Assembly: GCF_963584025.1 (NCBI RefSeq)
Contig: NC_083627.1
Span: forward strand, 23,155,026-23,219,025
Direction: 5' to 3'
DNA length: 64,000 nt
Source: Labrus mixtus
Taxonomy: Eukaryota; Chordata; Actinopteri; Labriformes; Labridae
A program made the translations under genes and the position numbers. Positions 12,821 to 25,528 of the stretch are shown in pieces. The stretch's first letter is position 1. Each line of letters opens with the position of its first letter. The notes below the pieces were generated by a model, which was not told where the DNA came from, made no database searches, and saw only the letters and a list, made by a program, of their open reading frames with translations.

Positions 12821-15800
12821 CATTGTGCGAACACAGAGACCTGGTTTCCCTGTGTGTGTGTGTTTGTATGCGCGTGTGTGTTTGACAACAAGATTAGGAG
12901 CATCCCATGATTGCTTACAAACAGTTGCACAAATCAACAAACACAAACACATGTGTTTTCTCTCTCTATTAAACTCTTCTGCCCATTCACAAACACATAA
13001 ACACTGAAGTAAACAAACAAAGAATGAATTACAGGGCTACACTCTGGACTGTTATCATGAACTATTAAGCTCCTTTCATAGATTATATCGTTTCATCTTC
13101 TGAACAATATCACTAGGAAAAAACTCTCCTCCCTCTGCAACTTTCTTTTTAGGGGATAGATGAAGGAAATGTGCACAGATACAAATGTCTCTATGAGTCA
13201 AAAAGGGGGGCCAATTCTACACATATAAACATAAAAGAGAGATAAGAAGTGTAAATACAGATAGAGGAGACAAAGAAAAAGAATGTTAAACACTAGTTAT
13301 ATTATCCGTCTTTTTATTTGTCTGTAATTTTGCTTGTAAACCTACCTGACTTTTATTCTGACCTGAATATGATCAGCCAACAAAACCAGGAAAGACATTT
13401 GTTTTAACTCAAAAAGAAACAAGAATCTGGCTCTCTTCCAAGAACTTTGACCCTGAACAAACTGTGTTAACTTTGTTGGACTGTTTTGAATATCAAAGCT
13501 CTTTTCTTTTTGTGCTTGTCCATTTAATCAGTTTCACTTTAAGCTTACAATGAATTATTTCTAATAGCGTTTGTTTGCTTGATATATTTCTCTTATATGT
13601 TAATATATAGAGTTTGTAGAAAATGTCTGCAAAGGGATTACAGGGATTTCCTCAAGTTGCATATGAAAAGTGAAGACTATAAAATGTTAATGATGAAATA
13701 AGGATTCAAATGAAAATCAGAAGCAGTTTTACCAGAGTGGTGAACAGGGTCAACATACATTAAGAATTATCTCATTTTTAAATGACGAGTTATGATCCTA
13801 GAGTGCAGTCTGTGGTCTGAGTTTTTATTGTGAAAAAAATATCTACCATACCTTTATTAAGACAAACTGAACATTCATATGATATTATAACACTACTGTT
13901 GTTTTGTTATTTCTGCTGTAGGACAAGAACTTCATAAAAGAAGCAGCTGACAAAGAACATTTCAACATGGCTGAATAACTTTTCATTCATCTTTTTTTAT
14001 GTCTTTTGATATTAAAGGGTCTCACGATTCTGCTCAAGTCCTACCTTTTTGTCTGACACTGAATCAATCTGAAATCCCCAGTGAGTAAAGATAAACTATT
14101 TGTGAACATCACATAGAGAATTTATTTCAGACATGAAAGCCCCTTCTTCTCATTGACTATATCTTAATCACCCTTGGTAGTGTCATAAATGAATCAAAAT
14201 GATTGAATTTAAAGGGCTTCTTGTGATTTGTGTGAAAATTACCTACAGTGGAGGAACAGGGTGTGTATATGACACCCCACTCTGCCTGACAGGGAGACGA
14301 GGAGGAACACACAGCGAGGAAAAAAAACAATTGTGTGCAAAGGAAATGAGAATCTGGTTGTACAAAGGAAGTGTTCCTCTGCTGCCTCACACATTAAAGC
14401 AGCTGTCAGTTGATCAAATATTTGCATTTTCCTTCCTTCTTTTTGTGTGTGTGCATTTACAATCATATGCTGACACACACAGACACCTACATTCACACTC
14501 ACACACTCACACACTTTCTTAGCTCCATCCATTTTCATCAGTGGGGTGGGGGGGAGGTTCTTTTTTTCAGTTCTGACGGCACATGCCCCCTCAAGGGTAG
14601 CGAAGGCAAAGGGCAGGGGCCAGGGAGCAAAGGGCGTGCCCTCATCGCCGTGGTAACATGGTTCTCAGGGGGAACATTCCCACCCGTGTGAGGTTACTAA
14701 ACCCAACTAGTGATGCCTTATCAGTTGTGACGTTAAAAAAAAAAAAAATAAATGGTACAGCAAATCGTTTCAGTTAAATACACTGAATGGACATCTTCCA
14801 TAAATCATCCATAATATGATTTTTACATGATGACAAATGTATCTGTCAAGCCATATAGTTTGTTCTATTCTTGAAGTCTGTTTGTTCTGCGTCTGTGTGT
14901 AATGTACTCTGTCATGAAGCCAATTACACGTCTGCACTTTGTCAATAACAAATGCTGCCACTAAGGCACCTGTGGGAATTTTTGGCTGTTAATTGTACTG
15001 AACCAAAATTAATAGTGATGCCTCAGGCCAAACGGATCCTTGTTGATTAGAGTGAATGTTTCTATAAAGTTATCGTATGACTTTAACCACTGCCTCCAAG
15101 TAGGTGTCATTCAAGGTGATTAATAGCACGCATACTTTTTTTGTTTTATTGGACATGCCGAAGACTCATTGGGAGTTGCATATTATGCATTTAAAATGAA
15201 GGAGGATGAGACCTTTTTTTGTCCTCCCACTTTGTCCACAGGGGGCGCCAAAATCCACACAAACCCAAAAGTTCCTCACAGGAGCTTTAACTTACAAACC
15301 AAAAGGAACATGTGGATTCTGTTTGACATTTGTTAAGAACATAAATTTCTTATACCAATACTGAACATCAAAAGAATCAGACCAGATCTTATTAGTTATG
15401 AAACTGAAAAAGTAAGAGGAGAGGATGACATGGACTAAAATTTGATTTGAAAAAATATATTTTTATAATAAGCAGGTAATGCTGATCCTGTATTTTTTTC
15501 TGTAACACCCTGTGTGTGTGTGTGTGTATGTATGCATGCATGGGTGTGTGTGTCAGCAGAGACTCTGTGTTTACAGCCTGTGTAAGTGTTTGTGTGCCTG
15601 CGTATGCATGTCTCACCTCCTCCTCACCCTGCTCTGCTGAGAGATGAACAGATGGACACAGCAGGGGGTGGAGGAGGAGGAGGTGGAGAGGGGTGCGTAG
15701 GACTGAGTCTAGCAAGCGCGGGCAAACAAAAGGAAGGAGGAAGGAGTTTTGTACCTCCTCTCGTCCCCTTCAGAGTCGCACACACGACGTCCAGCTGTGC

Positions 15801-17889
15801 GGCAGACGTGTCAGACAAACAGGTGATACAGAGGTGTCTGCGACGGAGCGTTTGGGTGACAGCGGGGCAATGCAGAAAGCAACCTGGGTGATAAAGGTGA
15901 CACTGTGTGAAATAAAATTGACACAGGAAAGACATACAGGTGGCACAGATGTGAGCCGCATTGTGCTCAGAGGTGATGCTACAAGGAGGACACAAAGACG
16001 AGGTAAATAACAGAACATGACATTTACAAAAATGCAACTCAAGCTTAAATTTAGTGAACTTCTTGGGTCAGAAAAAGAACCAGAACTCAGGAACTTAAAA
16101 AAATAAACATCTGCATTCCCTGACTGACACGTAGAAAATACTCTTATAAAACATGTGGTAACGCTTTGACAGCAAATAGCTTCAAATTGAAAAACCAGGC
16201 AGCAGAGCCTTTTCTGAAGGCTGACACAAAGCGCAGATAAGGCCTGCAGGGTGATATACGTACTGTATATCCTTTATTTGTATAGAAACATTGGTAAAAG
16301 CTGAATAAACACAGAAAAAGGTTCAAAAGCTCTTCCAAGTGAAACCTTCCTTGCCTCATGAAAAGCAGAGAAATACTATCACATCATTTTGGTTGACATT
16401 TTCCACATTATCTCTGATCCCTGCTCGAATCTGAATTACAGGAGTGTCATATTAGTTTTGGTCTATATGAACGTACTTGCTCTACCACTATGCTTTGCAT
16501 AATGAAATATGCTTTTCTGGCAACATGAAGTTTAACTGGGCTCCAAATAACTGTAGGGCAGAAATGTGATATTGAGTTCAAACCAAACTGAGCAAACCAA
16601 AAGAACCCAAAAGCGTGCTTGTTTTCAAGCCTGTGGAGAGAGGTTTTTTTTTTAATTTGAAATAAAACACCAGAAGAGTGGTAATGTAGGCTTTTCTTTG
16701 TCTTGTCCTCTTATTGCTGATAAATCTGCAAACCAAAACACATCTGACACAGAGCGTATCCTGCATCCAGTAAGATCTCTGAGCTCGGTTTGATAAGAAT
16801 GCAACACAGATTACTCCTTTTTCTTACCCCAGGTAAACACTTTTAATATAAGTCTTGTGTCTCGTGTGACTAAATGCCCCCTTTAATATCCATGAAGCAC
16901 TTAATTCCAAATCATTTTTACAGTGGAGATATCTGTAACTTAAGATGAACCTCTGTATTTCCTTTATAGACTCTTTGTAAGAGGTGCCAATTAATTGGTG
17001 AAGTAATCGACCCTCAAATCCCCCTTAATGCTTTTTATGTATCAATATAACATGTTTAATCAGAAGACATGTATGTGTTCATAAGAAACTTATGACCATT
17101 TTAAAGACTGTTAAGGTTGTTAGCCTCAGGTGTCATTAGGTGAAGGATTGGATGTGCAACGATAAGAAAAAAAAAAAAAAAAAAAGAGATAACAAGGACA
17201 TGGAAACAACAACATCCACCTAGACTTAAATGTTTTAACGATAGAACAAACTTTACACAACAAAGAATGTACATATATTATAAGAGGTGACCTACAGAAA
17301 CTATACAAGATGTATCCAAAAGAAAGATTTGATGGGCAATACAGGTATGACATCTAAAGATCAGTAAATGGGCAACTTAAAAGGGCCTTGTTTCATTTGA
17401 ACTTAGACGTTCGGTTCTTTTGGATACATGCACGTATCCAGTGTGCTGTTCATTATGTTAAAAAGAGTCTGTCTTTTACGTGTCCTTGTATACACTGGTT
17501 TACTTTGTTGTCTGTCAGATGTTATATCCAGCATGCTCTCACTACCTGAGAGTGAATCTGATGGGTTTACTGCTGTGACAATCTCCTCAATTTAAACAGG
17601 AATTAGCTTGACTTCCCTCTGCGAGCATCGGCCTCGCATCAACAAACACAGGGCAGCCAGAGCACATGTGACAGGAGCAGCAAAGGTAATGTATGACCCA
17701 ATCCATCATTTTTAAACTTAAAGGCAGACAAGGACAAGGAATGAGCGTTGAGGAAATAAGTTAAGTGTTCGAAGGATAAGCTGAGAGGCTTGTAGGGGAC
17801 ACTAAAAGACAAGTACCAGCACTTTTAAATATCGTCTCTGAGTTGAAATAAACTCAAAATGAGACTCAGCTTTCTCACCAGGGAATACA

Positions 17890-18430
17890 AGTGAGTCTGA
17901 TTCAAAGAATGTGTTTATTACACTGAAGGAAAGATAAAGGTGTTGGATGAGTATCATCAAGCACAGTTTGACAAAAACCATAGAGGACGACCAAAGTGCA
18001 GAAACTTAAGAATTTAATTCACAAAAAGAAAACAAAGGCTTACGCAAGCTGTAAATATCCAGGCATCTATCAAAATACAAAGAAAAGTCCAACAGGAAAA
18101 ACACAAGTTTCAGGGATGAGTATGAAGAACTGACACAGAAGGGAAAAAACACATTACAGGGGGCACAGGTGAAACTAATGAAGGCAATCAAAAAGGGAGG
18201 GAAACACCATAGACTGTGGGAGAAACACAAAGAGAGGAAGTAAAGACTAGACATGATACACAGGGGCAAGATTTACAAAATAAAACAGGAAACACTGAAA
18301 ACACTCAGGATTACCAACAGAAAAATACACAGGAAAAAGAGAAACAGAAGGATACCAATGTCAAAATAAAACAGGAAATCACAAATAAACAGGAACAAAA
18401 ACTAAACAAGTGTAAATCAGGACATCATCT
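17890..18430. repeat. dispersed repeat, copy 1 of a direct pair
   Basis: Purine-rich stretch with blocks such as AATAAAACAGGAAACACTG and CACAGGTGAAACTAATGAAGG. The same blocks in the same order recur at 19300-19860 (AAAATAAAACAGGAAACACT; CACAGGTGAGACTAATAGGT). The theme is common in fish genomes. It is probably a transposon fragment of unknown class. Confidence 0.5.
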
Positions 18431-18811
18431 TAATCACTTTTTTCACTAACACTTTGCTTGGATGGTTATTTAAATGTTAAACCATGATCAGTATAACAAC
18501 AAGGGGTACTAGAACATGTCTGGCACTATTTTTTCTACCTGTAAGATGTTGCAGGATTATACACAGTGCTCGCTGCAGTGTTAGGTGATGGAGCTTTTTT
18601 TTTTCTCAAGTTTTGGTTTTGCATTAGATCTTCTTTCTGTAAGGGTTGGTCAAACAGAAGGCACTATATGACTGTGGTCAGTCAAGTGTGAATAAATGTT
18701 GTTTAATCCCTGTCAAAGTCAAAACCAGCAACTAATTCCATTTTCTAATCGTCTAAACACTGGAACAGATTAAATTCAGGTCTGTAAGGAGATGTCTTTT
18801 GAATTCCATTT

Positions 18812-18831
18812 CCCCCCCCCCCCCCCCCCCC
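18812..18831. repeat. poly-C tract
   Basis: Twenty consecutive C on the + strand. An error-prone assembly site. Confidence 0.95.
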
Positions 18832-19299
18832 AACATGCATTCCCTTACGTGCGCCAAGAAGTTGCTCTTTAAAAAAAAGGTCAGATAAAGTTTCAACATT
18901 TTCATGATACTTTCTCTCACAAAATAAAAAAATAAAAACACTTGAGGAATCCAGACAGCGGCTGAGGGCTGTAAAACAATGAACTTTTGACATGTTCAGT
19001 CTGACATGTGCACGAGTTCAAGAATAATTTGATATGCAGATGAGCTTAAAGTTGACATCAGCAAACAAGTCAAAACTCTACTGGTTGCTGCCCAGAGACA
19101 ATCAAACAACAGCTCAGAGAGTTCTGCTTCTTGCAGAAATATCAGGAAGAGGCAACGATATGAATAAAGTTAGCTGAAGAGCATTTGGTTTTTTGCAACG
19201 CCTTTTGCCAGACAAAACAACTCAAAACTATGGGTATGATGTGGAAGGAAGTTATATTTGCTCCTGTGTAGGAAATACCTTTTTTGAGTTGGAAACTGT

Positions 19300-19860
19300 C
19301 ATGAGCGGATTGATGAAAAATACGAAGAGGAGGTGGACCCAATAGCAGATACTTGAAATGAGATTTATTTTAACAAAAAGCCAAAGGCAAACAAAACTCA
19401 CTAATTCAAAATGTTCAACAAAAATCCAAAAGGGGAAAACAAGGAGCCACGAGAACCTCTGACATAGACAGACAAACGACACTCTACTTACTACAATGAT
19501 TTGACAACATGAGGGAAGGAACACAGAGACTAAATAGACACAGGGGTAATCAAACACAGGTGAGACTAATAGGTGAAGACAATGAGGGTAATCAACACGG
19601 AGGAAAACACACAGAGGCAGGATTAAACACAAGAAACACTGAGGAGAACTATAAAATAAATCAGGAAACACTGAAGACACACAGAACTCAAGAATGTAAC
19701 AAAACACACTAGAACATGGAGAGACACTAGGATAAGAAATGACAAAATAAAACAGGAAACACTGAAGACAAAACTAGGAACCCATCAACACATGGAAACA
19801 TTAACACACAAGGGAAACAAGCAACACTATAGGAAAAAACGAGAAACTCAGAAAATCTAC
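19300..19860. repeat. dispersed repeat, copy 2 of a direct pair
   Basis: Begins near GGTGGACCCAATAGCAGATA and shares ordered blocks with 17890-18430. Internally the block CAGGAAACACTGAAGACA occurs at about 19661 and 19755, so part of the element is itself tandemly repeated. No coding capacity. Confidence 0.5.
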
Positions 19861-20916
19861 AAAATACAGAATACAAAACAAAAACGCCTCATTGAGATTT
19901 TTCTTGAGTTTTGGCAAATCCAAGAATATTTTTCTCTCCTGACAACATCCTTCTATTTAAAACATTTAAACATTCTTAACATTATATCCACCTTTCTAAA
20001 AAAAAGTCCCCAAATTACACCAAACACAAGCAGATGTAATGTTAACAACACCTTATTCTTACCTTGTCCTTTACATGGGTAAACTATGGGTGCTGAATTA
20101 TTTTTGCTCAGCCTCTGCAGATAGCCATCATCTCTGACACTGTTTGCTTGCAGCATTGCATTGGAGCAAAGATAGATGCATTAGAAGCACCTTTTTCATC
20201 GATGAATAAAACTTTTCACGCTTGACACTCTGTCCCAAAATTGGATTCTTTTGCTACCTGCAGGGTACATCTGAGGGAACACACTCATAATCCATCTGAT
20301 GCTGCTCAAGCATGGGACAGCAGGGCAGGGCAGGTTTGCCTCTGGTGGTGAAGTTCCCCCTGTGCCTGTTTGTTCATCTGTGTGTGCATTTGAGTGCAAC
20401 AAAAATATCCTTTCCTGTTTGGGAGACAGTTTAAATTAGACGCATTCACAGGTGCTCAAAATCTTTTCCCACTGCAGGATTTAATGTTTATTCATTTAAA
20501 TGTTGATTCAGTCAGTCTGTTTTTTTTATTTTCAAGAGGATTAGATGTGCACCCGCTCAATTAAACTACATCGAATAGCATATAAATGAAATCAAGATAG
20601 GATCGAGTATCTTCTTTTACTATATTAAACATAACACTCCAAAATTAAAATACAGTGCACACTGATAACAACAGAATGAGGTAGAATTGCTTTGAGTTAC
20701 AGGATATAGTGATTATGCAGTCGAAACATTCCTTCCTGCATAAAGAATGTGTGTGGGAAACATTGTAACTCAGGCTAATTTGATATCACCAGCACAAACC
20801 AAGCAAGCTGATTTACATGCCTGACAGATTATATTGTGATTATAGCGTGAGATGGACAAATAATCAGACTATTTTCTCACACATTTGCACCCTCACACAT
20901 TTACTCTTTGGGCCTC

Positions 20917-21029
<113 letters not shown>

Positions 21030-21138
21030 GCTGAACATTTCATTACGCTAAGATAGAGATGTAAATAAATGCTGCCCACAGGCAATCATCGATTGATCAC
21101 AGTTTGCGTACCGCTTTTTGTGTTGAGTGTGTCATAGT

Positions 21139-21141
<3 letters not shown>

Positions 21142-21185
<44 letters not shown>
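21142..21185. repeat. CA microsatellite
   Basis: Pure CA array in inverse orientation to the GT array that ends 113 bp earlier. Confidence 0.95.
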
Positions 21186-21187
<2 letters not shown>

Positions 21188-21768
21188 AGGGGTGCACACA
21201 GACATACCTAAAGGCTTGTAGGTGCATGAAAAATCACCAGCAGAGACATGGAGAAACGTACAATCAAGCTACAAAACACAAACCCACATGTACACACACA
21301 CACACGCTGAGGATGATGAATGTCTGTGGATGCTAGTTTTCAAACAGACGGGTGTGAAGAATTACACTGATCATCGTTTAGCAATGCACAGTTTGTTTAA
21401 AAAGACATGCTTCCCTTTTTTTTTTTCTTTTTGGTCTGTAAGATCCAGACAACAAGCAGGTAACAAACTGGAGTTTTTTGTTTTTGCCTAGATGAGAGCT
21501 GCTTCTATTTCTATAGTTGCTTATTTTCTTCTTGACATTTAAAAGCATGTGTTTGTGCCTTGTTGAACACAGAGGCCTCATCATGGGTGTCTCTCTCAGT
21601 CGTGGTGGTGGTGGTGGTGGGGCATGTTTTGTATTGCTGCTAACATGGCTTCACGACTACTATGCGCGTTTGTGTACAAGCGTGCATGCCTGTGTGTGTG
21701 CCTTTGCGACAAAAGGTCTAAGGTGTGGTGAGACACCACAGTGGTTTGACATATATACTGTTGTGTGA

Positions 21769-21769
<1 letters not shown>

Positions 21770-21803
<34 letters not shown>
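21770..21803. repeat. CA microsatellite
   Basis: Pure CA array of about 34 bp. Confidence 0.95.
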
Positions 21804-21805
<2 letters not shown>

Positions 21806-21954
21806 ATGTAAGGTGCAGTGTGTGCAAGATGAAGGTGTTCAGATGCAGTCACCAAATTGACATCTCCCATAGTATAGGTGAAAGGTTTTTCTTAAGATTA
21901 TGTAAAGCAGTTTACACCTATGCAAAGCAATCAAATCACAGTACATTTTGCCTG

Positions 21955-22200
21955 AAAAAACAAAACGTCATCTAAACCGAAAGAATGAGATCTTGGATAT
22001 AAGCTGCCAAAATGAGTTTCCTTAGGAGGGTGGCTGGGCTCAGCCTATAACAGAGGGTGAGGAACTCAAGACATCTGAAAATGAGCTCAGAGAGTAGAGC
22101 CGCTACTCCTTCACATGGTGTGATGTCTCTGGGTTGACTGGTTTAGCCTGCTGCCACCAAGACCCAAATCTGATGGCAGCAGAATGGATGGACAGGTGGA
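21955..22200 (+). repeat. degenerate teleost repeat with ATGGATGG end
   Basis: Contains CGAAAGAATGAGATCTTGGA, then AATGAGTTTCCT and GGAGGGTGGCTGGGCTC, then GAGTAGAGCCGCTACTCCTTC, a string of motifs I recognise as a very common fish interspersed repeat. It ends near GCAGAATGGATGGACAGG, a typical tail. It is diverged and has no open frame of note. The autonomous parent is uncertain. Confidence 0.55.
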
Positions 22201-22355
22201 TCATGTAATCATTTCTGCATTTCAGTGTCATCTCAGAGCAGAAAATGATTTTTTTTTCTTTATGAATAGTGTTTAAAGATGCATCATTTTGAACACACCT
22301 ATATATGATGTTTAAGTGTTAAACAGTTGGGTTGTAGAAGAACTGTGTTTATATT

Positions 22356-22419
22356 TTGACTTGTTAATTCTCAGGTCTAAAATACCTTGGGGTATTTGAC
22401 CTGAGAATTAATAAGTCAA
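22356..22419. repeat. near-perfect foldback hairpin
   Basis: The left arm 22356-22386 pairs with the right arm 22391-22419 around a 4-nt loop (TTGG). There are 22 consecutive outer pairs (one G-U if transcribed), a 2-nt bulge in the left arm, then 7 inner pairs. It is far beyond chance for such an interval. It could be a DNA palindrome, a small foldback element or an RNA hairpin; the 4-nt loop argues against a canonical microRNA precursor. Confidence 0.85.
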
Positions 22420-22865
22420 TTTATTTTTGTTATTTTTTTTATGGTGACCTGCCCAAGTCCAGCCAATGATTTGTTACCCCAAGTTGACACATAAACTGGT
22501 ACCCCCACCCTTTATCCAAATTGTCTACCCCCCACTTACAGCAACATCATCGCCGCTCAATTTCATTGCATTACGTCCGGTCACCTTAGCCCCCTTATCG
22601 TGTAGATTTACTGACGATAGCCTATAAAATCCTATATCACTTTTCAAACTGTTATCATAAACCAGTTCAAATAGGAGTCATTTAATGGGATGTATTAAAC
22701 GGCCAATTGAAGTGTAATGTGCTCTGGTTTTATTTCTATTGTAAGTGATGGTGACATGTGAGAGCATAAACCCACAGACCATTAAATGAGCTCAATCAAT
22801 TAATTTTATGCATGTACATGTCCGTGTGTGTCTCTTAATCTTTGGATGACGTACATTTATCTATG

Positions 22866-22868
<3 letters not shown>

Positions 22869-22945
<77 letters not shown>
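22869..22945. repeat. TG microsatellite
   Basis: About 77 bp of pure TG. Confidence 0.95.
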
Positions 22946-22949
<4 letters not shown>

Positions 22950-23006
22950 GTTTGTCGTGAATGTGCACTTTTTTTCATGTTTCTGCAACTTTGCATTTCT
23001 CTAAAA

Positions 23007-23008
23007 GT

Positions 23009-23059
<51 letters not shown>
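23007..23059. repeat. GT microsatellite
   Basis: About 53 bp of GT with one TTT interruption, 61 bp after the previous array. Confidence 0.95.
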
Positions 23060-25481
23060 CCATAGCCCACCGCCACCTCCCCCTCATCTCCCTTCTAATC
23101 ACTGTGATTAGTGACTCATTTCATCATTACAGGTTTCATACCACACATTGCTTACCTCTGGGAACAACCATTCCTGGAGAGAACTTCACACACACACACA
23201 TGCACACACACACACACTTAGACACACACACTTACACACACACGTAGAGGCGCACACACACAGAGGCGCACACAGAGGCCTGGCAGTTGATTGTACTCTC
23301 CTCCACCTTCACCCCTTCAGTCTGCCATCCATCACTCTGCCACTGGGGAGAAAGATTGAGAAAAAAATTAGAGGACAGGAGGGAATGATGGGAAGTGGAG
23401 AGGGGGGGGGGAAGAACAGTAGAAAGAGACAAGGGAAGGAGTGACCACGTCTGTCTTTTTACCTCGAACAGGGCCTCTCTTAATCTCTGCTGCATGCACA
23501 AACACACACATATGCATGCAAAAAAAAGAGCAAGATGTGTGAAACAAGAACAAGAGCGCCTAAACCACTTCCTCCTGGGGCTGCTCCTGTCTGTGTGAAT
23601 GTGTGTAGCCTATATGTGGCGAGGTGCTCCAGCAGCTATGTGCAGCGGAGTGAGGTCAGGTATGGTGTTTGAATGTATAGAAGACGTTCAAAGATGCAAC
23701 ATGTCAGTTTTAAAGGCCTTGAAAAATCACACTGAGACAGAACTACATAAATGCATTCATACTAAAATTCATTGATTAAGTTAAAAAAAACAAGACATTA
23801 TGTTTCTCTGCTCTGTTAACTGCTGTGCTGCTGGTTTCTGTTCTGTCTGCTTTTGAGTCTGAACACAAGAAAAAGCAGAAGATTGCAGTCCAAACAATGA
23901 AACAACATGTGCATGAAACAACATCAAGGATTCCAGGAACAGGTTTCCTACATGTCATTCGTCACTGGATCACTCCCATGTTTGCATCTATAATGGTGCT
24001 TTCAACACACTCAGTGAAACATCACCAAATTCTGAAAACAAATTTCCAGCAAAACCTGATTATGATAAAACATTAAGGAAGAACAGACAAAATGTGATCT
24101 CAATATAATTACACATCATCAGCTTTAAGGTAGATATGCTGAACATGTTTCTTATCTGAACTTTCAGCTGTCACAGAGAAATGTTATCTTGATTTGAGTC
24201 ACATGATGAATATGGGTACAAAAATCAAGTTTTTACCTTCTTCAACTCCTGCTGCTTAAAAAAAGACAGAACAAGGGCAGTAAGAGAAAACAGGAAGGAT
24301 AAAGTTTCAGACAAGACTTCTAAACAATTAGCTTAAAAATGTAATCAAGCTCCATGAAGTATGAGGAGTTTGCCAATTGACTGAATTATTCTCTGTTGTT
24401 TATTCCATTCCAGTGACTCGTCACATTTATTGGTGGATTAGATCAATTTTTGTTGCCAAAAATCAATAAATCTTGAGGGTTTTTAAAGCTAATAAGAGAC
24501 GATATCTCTCTTTTATTTTTCATGTCATATGATGAGGCCTCCATACAAACTAAAACCCCAGTTACACAGGAAACCAACATGCACTGCTGTTTATATATAT
24601 ATATATCACTATTGCAAAGGCGTGTGTGTCTCAGCCTGCTTTGAACTTCAATAGAACTTCCTCCAGTAAACTTCTTCATAATAAAAGTCACATCACATTA
24701 TTGTAATTTGCACAGTCGAGGAAACAGCTTTTGTCTGTGTTTATGAGTATGTACACATTCCGTTGTTTGCATGTGCACTGCATGCATATGCAAACAAATT
24801 CAACTGCCTTTGTACGGATTTCCTTTGTTTCATTTCCATCATTTCACCGCTCACATGGTGTGTCAAAACTCCAGCCAAAAAACACATAGTTAGCCTAGTT
24901 TGATAGCTGATCCTACATCTGTATTTCCTATGACACCTTGTACAACCTGCTCTGAATGAAGCAGCCATACACTCAGCTGAATCCTCCCCGAGTGCCAAGT
25001 GACTGTCGATTTATTAATCCCACCTTGGGTCAGAGTACATTAACTGTCTCTTTTATGTTAGTGTTACACCAAAGCTCTTCAAAAATCTTCAAGGACAATG
25101 AAGACTGTTTCCTGGAGGCTCCGAAGCAAATAAATTCTGCCTGCATAGGGACCCGTTGAAGGTTGCACATGGCGTGCTCATCGAGCTCCTGGAACTTCTC
25201 AGACGCAGATTTGTGTTTGACTCCGATGCTCTGATCCCCGCTGTGTATATCTGCCGCCACAAAATATCCACACATAAAAGAAGAATGAGAGTTCAAAAGG
25301 AAACATAATAGCCGAGCACTCAGAGAGCTACTGTACAAATCAGAGCTGGAACAGGTGTGGAGGAATGATACAATGACAAGGAATGAGGGCAAGGCTACAG
25401 GGCTGAAGTGAAGTAATCCTAAGCAGACCTGCCTTGTCTGTCTTCAACCAGCGACACCTCGTAACAACCCCATGTGTCAAA

Positions 25482-25482
<1 letters not shown>

Positions 25483-25517
<35 letters not shown>

Positions 25518-25528
25518 ATGTGTGTGTA
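25483..25528. repeat. GT microsatellite
   Basis: GT array with a GCAT break near 25517. Confidence 0.9.

Larger units (their letters stand above)
12191..17889. other. intergenic, no gene recognised
   Basis: Contains two long GT arrays (12445 and 12757) and otherwise unique-looking AT-rich DNA. A fragment at 15218-15290 ends CCTCACAGGAGCTTTAA and includes CACAGGGGGCGCCAAAAT, a motif of fish MITEs. A GC-richer segment at 15620-15990 has repeated AGGTG motifs. Segments 14925-15060 and 16890-17010 look like possible conserved non-coding DNA. An A20 tract lies at 17166-17185. Confidence 0.5.

Noticed and set aside
21601..21620. GGT/GTG run as a coding trinucleotide repeat
   Set aside because: Short, not in a supported frame and without flanking protein-like sequence.
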